Shown here: piece by piece, positions 59,052 to 64,000 of the stretch | How the letters are laid out: each line of letters opens with the position of its first letter | How positions within the stretch are numbered: the stretch's first letter is position 1 | DNA from: Pilatotrama ljubarskyi | Lineage: Eukaryota > Basidiomycota > Agaricomycetes > Polyporales > Polyporaceae | Assembly (NCBI GenBank): GCA_022385805.1 | Contig: MU277682.1 | Span: 119,049 to 183,048, forward strand | Length of the DNA: 64,000 nucleotides | Direction of reading: 5' to 3' | The notes under the pieces: model-generated | Told to the model about the DNA's origin: nothing | The model's input: the letters and a program-made list of their open reading frames with translations, nothing else | Database searches by the model: none | Made by a program: the position numbers and the translations under genes

Positions 59052-61349
59052 ATGGAGTTGAAGGTTGTATATCGTGGGCTACGTCGAGTTTCTGATTGGG
59101 CCTTGCGGTTTTACTCTGAGATATACGTGGATGGCCAAGAGAACGTCCCGCGAGACGGGCCACTCATAATGTGCGTCTACCCCCAGTTCTCCAGTATCCG
59201 GCTGCTCTGCCTGGACGAGCTGGGCACACAAGTATGGTGTCGAGTTGAACTAACGATATGACCGTGTTTGAAGTGCGTCGTGCCACCATAATGAGATTCT
59301 GGACATTGCTACCCTCTGTGAGTGCTCAATTGTCCCCAGGCTCGTCCAGTCGTGTTGAACCAGATCTTCTCGTCTCCTCGCAGCCGTAACGATACCCCAC
59401 GGTCGCCCAGTATGCTTCTGGGCCAAGTCGACGATGTTCAAGAACCCGCTCGTGCGTGCCATCCTGCTGTCCTCGGGCAGCATCCCCGTGGCGCGCAACC
59501 CGAACATCACGCCCGTCGCCGCGGAGCAGCCCACCCAGCCCCAGTCGTCGCCCGTTAATGAGGTGCTGTTCCGTGAGACGTTCAGGGCGCTGGACAGGGA
59601 GGAGGTCATAGGTGTGTTCCCGGAGGGCACGAGCTATACCGAGCCAGGCATCGCGCAGGTCAAGGACGGCGCGAGCCGCGCAGCGTTGGAATATGTGGCG
59701 TGGACAAAGGAAACGAAGGGTGGACAGAAGAAGAAGCTGCAGATCGTTCCGGTTGGTATTGTGTATACGGACAAGTCCCAGTACCAAAGCAGGGTAAGTA
59801 TTGATCGCCGTACCGAGACATACCGAGGCTGAGACTGTGGCGCTCTCGATAGGTGTGTGTGAGGTGAGCCGCGGGAGTACTTGCCCAGTAATTGTGTGAT
59901 CTGACGAGCCGTGACAGATGGGGAAAGCCCATAGACGTCGAAGATTATGCACAGGAACGCCTGTGTAAGGACCCGGCTTTGTCTCCGGAGGTGAATTCGC
60001 GGTCGATGATCAAGGCCCTGTCAGCAGAGATCGAGAAGCGTATGATCGACCTGACTATCAATGCACCGGACTGGTAAGTCCTGGTCTTTCATAGGTGCTC
60101 GTCCGACGATTGACGCGGCGCACTTCCAAGGGATACCCTGTATGCAGTTGAAGCTGCACGAGATATCTTGTGGGACGACAAGGAACGTATCCCGGCCTCT
60201 CACTTCGTCTGGATTTCGCAGAAGTGCGGTTCACGTTTCCCTTTGCTTCAGCAAGCATGCTGACAGCCATGCGACCCATAGCCTCATCAGTCTCTTCACA
60301 GACCCTGACGCCGCGCCTTCCATCACAAAGGCAAAGCAGTCGCTCCTCAGATACCACTCCCTCCTCGACCACGCCAACATCTCGCATGGCTCGCTCTGGG
60401 GAGTCCTGCCTGACCCGTCTACGCGGCCCACTCGCAGCCGCGCCCTCGGCATATTCTTCCGCCAACTCCTCATAACCGTGCTGCATCCTCGCTTCGTGCT
60501 CTTCCTGCCCACGCTGCCCCTCCACGTCCCCGCGTACGTGACAGGTCTGATCGGGGACCGTCTTCTGGGTAATCCCGAGGAAGAAGAGACCCATGCCCAG
60601 TTCAAGGCCGTTCTTGGGGGCGTCGCTGCTGCCGCAGCCTATGCTGGAGTTACTCGCCTCATCGTCAAGCAGCTGATCAGAGGCACGCCTGGTGTTCTGG
60701 CTCGCGTGAAGAGCCCCGCTTTCCTTGCGCCTGTTCTGAGGACCATCTGGACTGGTGGACAGTGGTTCTTTAAGGGTGATAATGGCCTCTTGGGCAAGGC
60801 TAGGGCTGCATTGGGAGTCTTCGGCATCTTCTATGCCACGAGCTTCGTTCTGTCGCACTGGCACAACTACTGGGTCGGCTGTAAGTCACCAAGCTCCTCT
60901 TTACTAGAATTCGCAGCTAATCTTATACTCTCATAGCGAACTATAGACAGTAAGCAATTACCGAGCAGGTTCAGCCAATTTCTTATCTGACCCGAATCCA
61001 TCGCAGGCTGAAGCGGCTAATTGCTTCCTGGAAGCTCCTGCTCGGGACCCTCTCTCCCCGCTCTAACGACCTCAAGGGCGAGCAACTAGCTGCTTACACG
61101 GTACCCTACATTCCGCGGCCGAACCCGTTCATCAAGCGCCGCGACGACTCTGGGACCACCATCGCGAGTGCCGGCTCTCCCAGGGCACCTGCGGTGTCGT
61201 CGCGGAAGCTGATCCGTCCGCTACTTGAAGCGCGGTCCGAAGCTACACGCTCTCTATGGTCGTTCCTCGTTGACTCGAAGTATCTCCGAGGGCTTGTCAC
61301 TGCTAGGATGAGGGGCGAGGCTTGGATGCAGGTCGGCCCGGCTACGTAG
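59052..61349 (+). CDS. glycerol-3-phosphate acyltransferase, SCT1/GPT2 type
   Basis: Nine exons (59052-59170, 59274-59317, 59384-59793, 59853-59863, 59918-60073, 60131-60223, 60282-60880, 60937-60949, 61007-61349) give 595 aa. Acyltransferase motifs are in order: HHNEILD (the H-x4-D catalytic motif), SGSIPVARNPN, GVFPEGTSY (substrate motif III), and IVPVGIVYTD. Later hydrophobic spans anchor it in the ER. The family acylates glycerol-3-phosphate (and dihydroxyacetone phosphate) at sn-1, the first step of phospholipid and triacylglycerol synthesis. Exons 4 (11 nt) and 8 (13 nt) are microexons. The intron before exon 2 is about 103 nt. Confidence 0.9.
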
Positions 61350-61778
61350 GATAACCTCGTGATCATTCAGGATGTCATGAGCTCTGGAGCTGCATGAAGG
61401 TATGCGTAGTAGGTTGGTAGGGTATGATTGACTCGTGGTAATAAGATCAGGACGTACGGGGAAACAAAGCGATAGCGTATTCAGAGGGCCAGAAAAGACG
61501 TGAAAACATTACAGCGACTACAGATCGTACGTACGTATGACAAGAAAAGGGACAAGCGAAGTTAACAAAAGCATCCTACACGATCCTGAGAGACATCTAG
61601 AGCAAGCTCGAACATAACGGAGACCATGAGACGAGACGGTGGAAGAGAGCACCCAATACAGAATGGTTAGTGGATACAGGGGAGCAGCAAGAAATGGAAT
61701 GTCTATGCACGGAAAGGTGTAGCCGTAGGGGGTAACCGGGATTTTGGAGGCGTCGTGGGTATGCTGAGAACGTGGGGC
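61350..61778. other. convergent 3' region
   Basis: About 430 bp between converging stops of the acyltransferase and the orphan gene; A-rich patches fit poly(A) signals. No gene is seen. Confidence 0.5.
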
Positions 61779-63986
61779 TCAGTGGCCACTCCTCGTACTC
61801 CAGGCTCCGTTAAACAAGCTCCGAGCCGAGTGACGGCTGCTCACAGGGCGCGGAGCGTGGATGCCCGTAGCCGCTTCGCCATTTCTGTCCACTGCAGCGG
61901 AAGTGCTCGGCGCCTCGAACGACAGTAGGAGTGAGCCTGACGTGCCACCGAAACCCTCCATGGGTGCCAACGAGCGGGGAATGGACTCCTGGCTTCCCTG
62001 GGCACGCGAGTCGAAGTATGGTCCGCGTGAAGAATAAGATTGGGCATCCGCTGGTTCTGCCGCCCACGAATCGTCAGGTAGTGCGAACGGGTCCCGGAGC
62101 GGAGCGTCGGTGGAAGCCTCGGCGCGCCGTGGCCTCTGGCCAGAACGTTGCGAGGAACCGCTATGAGTACTGGAGATGTAGCTCTGGGTACTCTCAGCGC
62201 GGGAGCGAATAGAGCTCCTGTCCTGCGAAGGAGGCGAGGGGTTTGCCTGTGAGGGTTCGGTAAGAGGGTTATTGCCGGAATAGTGCGTGGCAGGGCTGGA
62301 GCTGTAGAAAGGGAGGCCAGTCCGAGGTCCGATGTGTGCATCACGCTCTTGCCCGGAAAGAGACGGTTGCCTTGAGTGGCGGGAAGACGCTGACGAACGT
62401 GGGCTGTGGGTGTCACTCCGAGGCATAGGATCGGCGAGTTGCATGAGCGAGCTGTTGAGGTCTTCCAGATCCTCTAGCCCGGAGACGACCTGCCGAGAAC
62501 TGTTCTCTCTCGAATTTAGGAGCAGACTGGAACCACGCCGGTCTCGCGAGCCATCGGATCGCATGGAGATGGAAGCGTTGTCGGTGACGACGTCCACGCT
62601 TACAGGCCCACCGATGAAGCTGCTTGCGATCGATACTTGCTCCACGGACCGGAGACCTTCGGAACCCTGCGGAGAAGTGAAATTGTTGAGCTGGAGGGAG
62701 AGGCTCGACCTTCGGCTCGGCTCATAAGTGCCACCCCAGGAAGTGGCAGGAGAAGGCTCAGGCACAGGTTCCTCCGGCACTTGGTTCTGAACCACCGGGC
62801 GAGCAGTGATGGACTGTCCTGGTTCAGGCTGAGAGGCAACACCGAGGTCGAACAGGTCACGTCCGCTCCTCTGCGTAGAGCTCCGGTGAGCAGGTGGTCC
62901 GGGATGAGAGGTCTCCGCTACGGCCGAGAGTCCTGGGCGGCTACTAGCAGGAAGGCCGGCAGCAGAACGTCCTGTGGCGTCTGGGTGGTTGCGAAACAGC
63001 GCGGACTCTTCCCTAGCGGTCGTGTACAAGGCCTCCTCGTCCTCCCGCTGGATGACGCTCGTGCTGGGGCCTGCCGCCGCAGACTGGGGGACACCAGTCA
63101 GCTGGAGAGGGTTGGGAGGTGGCGACGCGCCGTTGCGTGCGTTTCGCCACTCCTCGTCCACCTCGGACGGTTCCTTGGCGATTACGTACCCATAACGGCT
63201 CTCAGTTCCTCGGGCTCTAACAGGCATCTTCGAGGCCTGCTTCTCGGGGATCCAGCAGATCCCGTGCTGGGGCATGAAGGCCATGACGTATCCCTTCTTG
63301 TGCGCGGGACCAGGGCGCCAGCCCAGCGGCGAACGGCCAGAGACAGGACCATCCGGCGGGTCTACGCGTAGGCGAGCGGAGCGAGTCAGGTAGGGCACGC
63401 CGGCAGTCTGTAATTCGACTGCCTGTTGCAGCCCTTCACCGTTGACAGCTGGTGGTTGGCTGCCAGACGTAGTCGGGTGCCCACCGAGCGTCGAAGGGCC
63501 CGCTGCGCCTGCGAGAGGCTGACCAGCGGTCACGGGCGGAGGGAGGTAGATTGGTCTTGGGTTGTTGGGGTCGATGGGAGGGACGACGTAGTTCTTGTAA
63601 AGGGGTTCGTTCGCCAGTATCTCACGCAGGCCCTCTTCAGTACCGGCCCAAACGGCTGGCTCGCCACGGCGAGGACGGGGGTCGGGGTGGTCGTACGGCC
63701 AGTCGTCTCCCGCCCAGATGCTAAGGGAACGCACGGGCGCGTCAGAGGCGGAGGCTCGAGGAGTAGCTTCCGAGTCGACATCGGGGATACGCGGCGGCAG
63801 CACCTTGGCTGAAGGAGGGGCGCCAGGGACGATGAGGTGCGAACGTCGCCTGTTCTCTTGGCGCAGCTGTTCACCCGTACTCGTTACCTTGTACTTCGAT
63901 CGGCGTCCGTGGGCGGGTGGGGGATCGACGACTCGCACCGAAGTCGGACCCTGATTGGCCGGCATGTCGCGTGGCTGCGAGCTCAT
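61779..63986 (-). CDS. large low-complexity orphan protein
   Basis: An uninterrupted 735-codon frame with no visible intron, unusual among its neighbours. The N-terminal third has ordered-looking segments: STGEQLRQENRRRSHLIVPG, WPYDHPDPRPRRGEPAVWAG, EEGLREILANEPLYKNYVVP, and KKGYVMAFMPQHGICWIPE with YGYVIAKEPSEVDEEW. The rest is Ser/Pro/Gly/Arg-rich and probably disordered. No known domain or transposon motif is recognised. The ATG at 63986 is close to the window end; an upstream exon beyond 64000 cannot be excluded. Confidence 0.7.
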   Translation of the reverse strand: MSSQPRDMPANQGPTSVRVVDPPPAHGRRSKYKVTSTGEQLRQENRRRSHLIVPGAPPSAKVLPPRIPDVDSEATPRASASDAPVRSLSIWAGDDWPYDHPDPRPRRGEPAVWAGTEEGLREILANEPLYKNYVVPPIDPNNPRPIYLPPPVTAGQPLAGAAGPSTLGGHPTTSGSQPPAVNGEGLQQAVELQTAGVPYLTRSARLRVDPPDGPVSGRSPLGWRPGPAHKKGYVMAFMPQHGICWIPEKQASKMPVRARGTESRYGYVIAKEPSEVDEEWRNARNGASPPPNPLQLTGVPQSAAAGPSTSVIQREDEEALYTTAREESALFRNHPDATGRSAAGLPASSRPGLSAVAETSHPGPPAHRSSTQRSGRDLFDLGVASQPEPGQSITARPVVQNQVPEEPVPEPSPATSWGGTYEPSRRSSLSLQLNNFTSPQGSEGLRSVEQVSIASSFIGGPVSVDVVTDNASISMRSDGSRDRRGSSLLLNSRENSSRQVVSGLEDLEDLNSSLMQLADPMPRSDTHSPRSSASSRHSRQPSLSGQERDAHIGPRTGLPFYSSSPATHYSGNNPLTEPSQANPSPPSQDRSSIRSRAESTQSYISSTHSGSSQRSGQRPRRAEASTDAPLRDPFALPDDSWAAEPADAQSYSSRGPYFDSRAQGSQESIPRSLAPMEGFGGTSGSLLLSFEAPSTSAAVDRNGEAATGIHAPRPVSSRHSARSLFNGAWSTRSGH

Positions 63987-64000
63987 GGCCGTGACTGTGG

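Noticed and set aside
60058..60864. 268-codon minus-strand frame
   Set aside because: It is the antisense shadow of the acyltransferase exons, which carry clear family motifs.

Overview
This window reads as nuclear DNA of a filamentous basidiomycete, most likely an Agaricomycete. The genes are dense and cut by many 45-75 nt GT-AG introns. The families are fungal (Zn2Cys6 regulator, DUR3 urea symporter, YPK1/Gad8 AGC kinase, Ste14-type methyltransferase), and DUF6532 and DUF6534 are typical of mushroom genomes. All gene models were spliced by hand from reading frame, splice-site consensus and family motifs; exon coordinates are in the evidence fields. Genus and chromosome cannot be told from the sequence.

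Layout. 1-7.5 kb: end of a DUF6532 gene, a Zn2Cys6 regulator, a syntaxin-8-like SNARE and a GNAT-Mss4 fusion. 8.3-16.3 kb: YPK1/Gad8 kinase, then a class-I glutamine amidotransferase divergent from the urea transporter DUR3 across a 1.2 kb promoter rich in GATA and GC-box motifs. 16.7-25.3 kb: eIF3l, a Cid1-type terminal nucleotidyltransferase and the nucleolar RRM protein NOP4/RBM28. 25.3-30.2 kb: gene-poor. 30.2-31.7 kb: a RING protein. 31.7-41.2 kb: accessory block with two intact tandem DUF6534 membrane-protein genes of 21 exons each, plus relics. 41.2-47.4 kb: DNAJC17/CWF23, ICMT/STE14, a broken third DUF6534 copy with a small inverted-repeat element in its last intron, a candidate secreted protein and synaptobrevin SNC. 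48-64 kb: KIN4-like kinase, GLE1, an F-box-like protein, a cyanase-type helix-turn-helix miniprotein, RPS14, a glycerol-3-phosphate acyltransferase and a large low-complexity orphan protein.

Most genes are housekeeping: translation (eIF3l, RPS14), ribosome biogenesis (NOP4), mRNA export and splicing (GLE1, DNAJC17), vesicle fusion (two SNAREs and a Mss4 domain), TORC2 signalling (YPK1), prenyl-protein methylation and lipid synthesis. The least ordinary signal is the DUF6534 cluster. Its intact paralogues share exon sizes down to 10, 12, 14 and 18 nt, and a third copy shows decay by 5' truncation and transposon insertion. Other unusual points are a start codon split by an intron in SNC, a 6-nt coding exon in DUR3, the GNAT-Mss4 fusion and a stand-alone cyanase N-terminal domain. 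I did not find a convincing new enzymatic or defence system.
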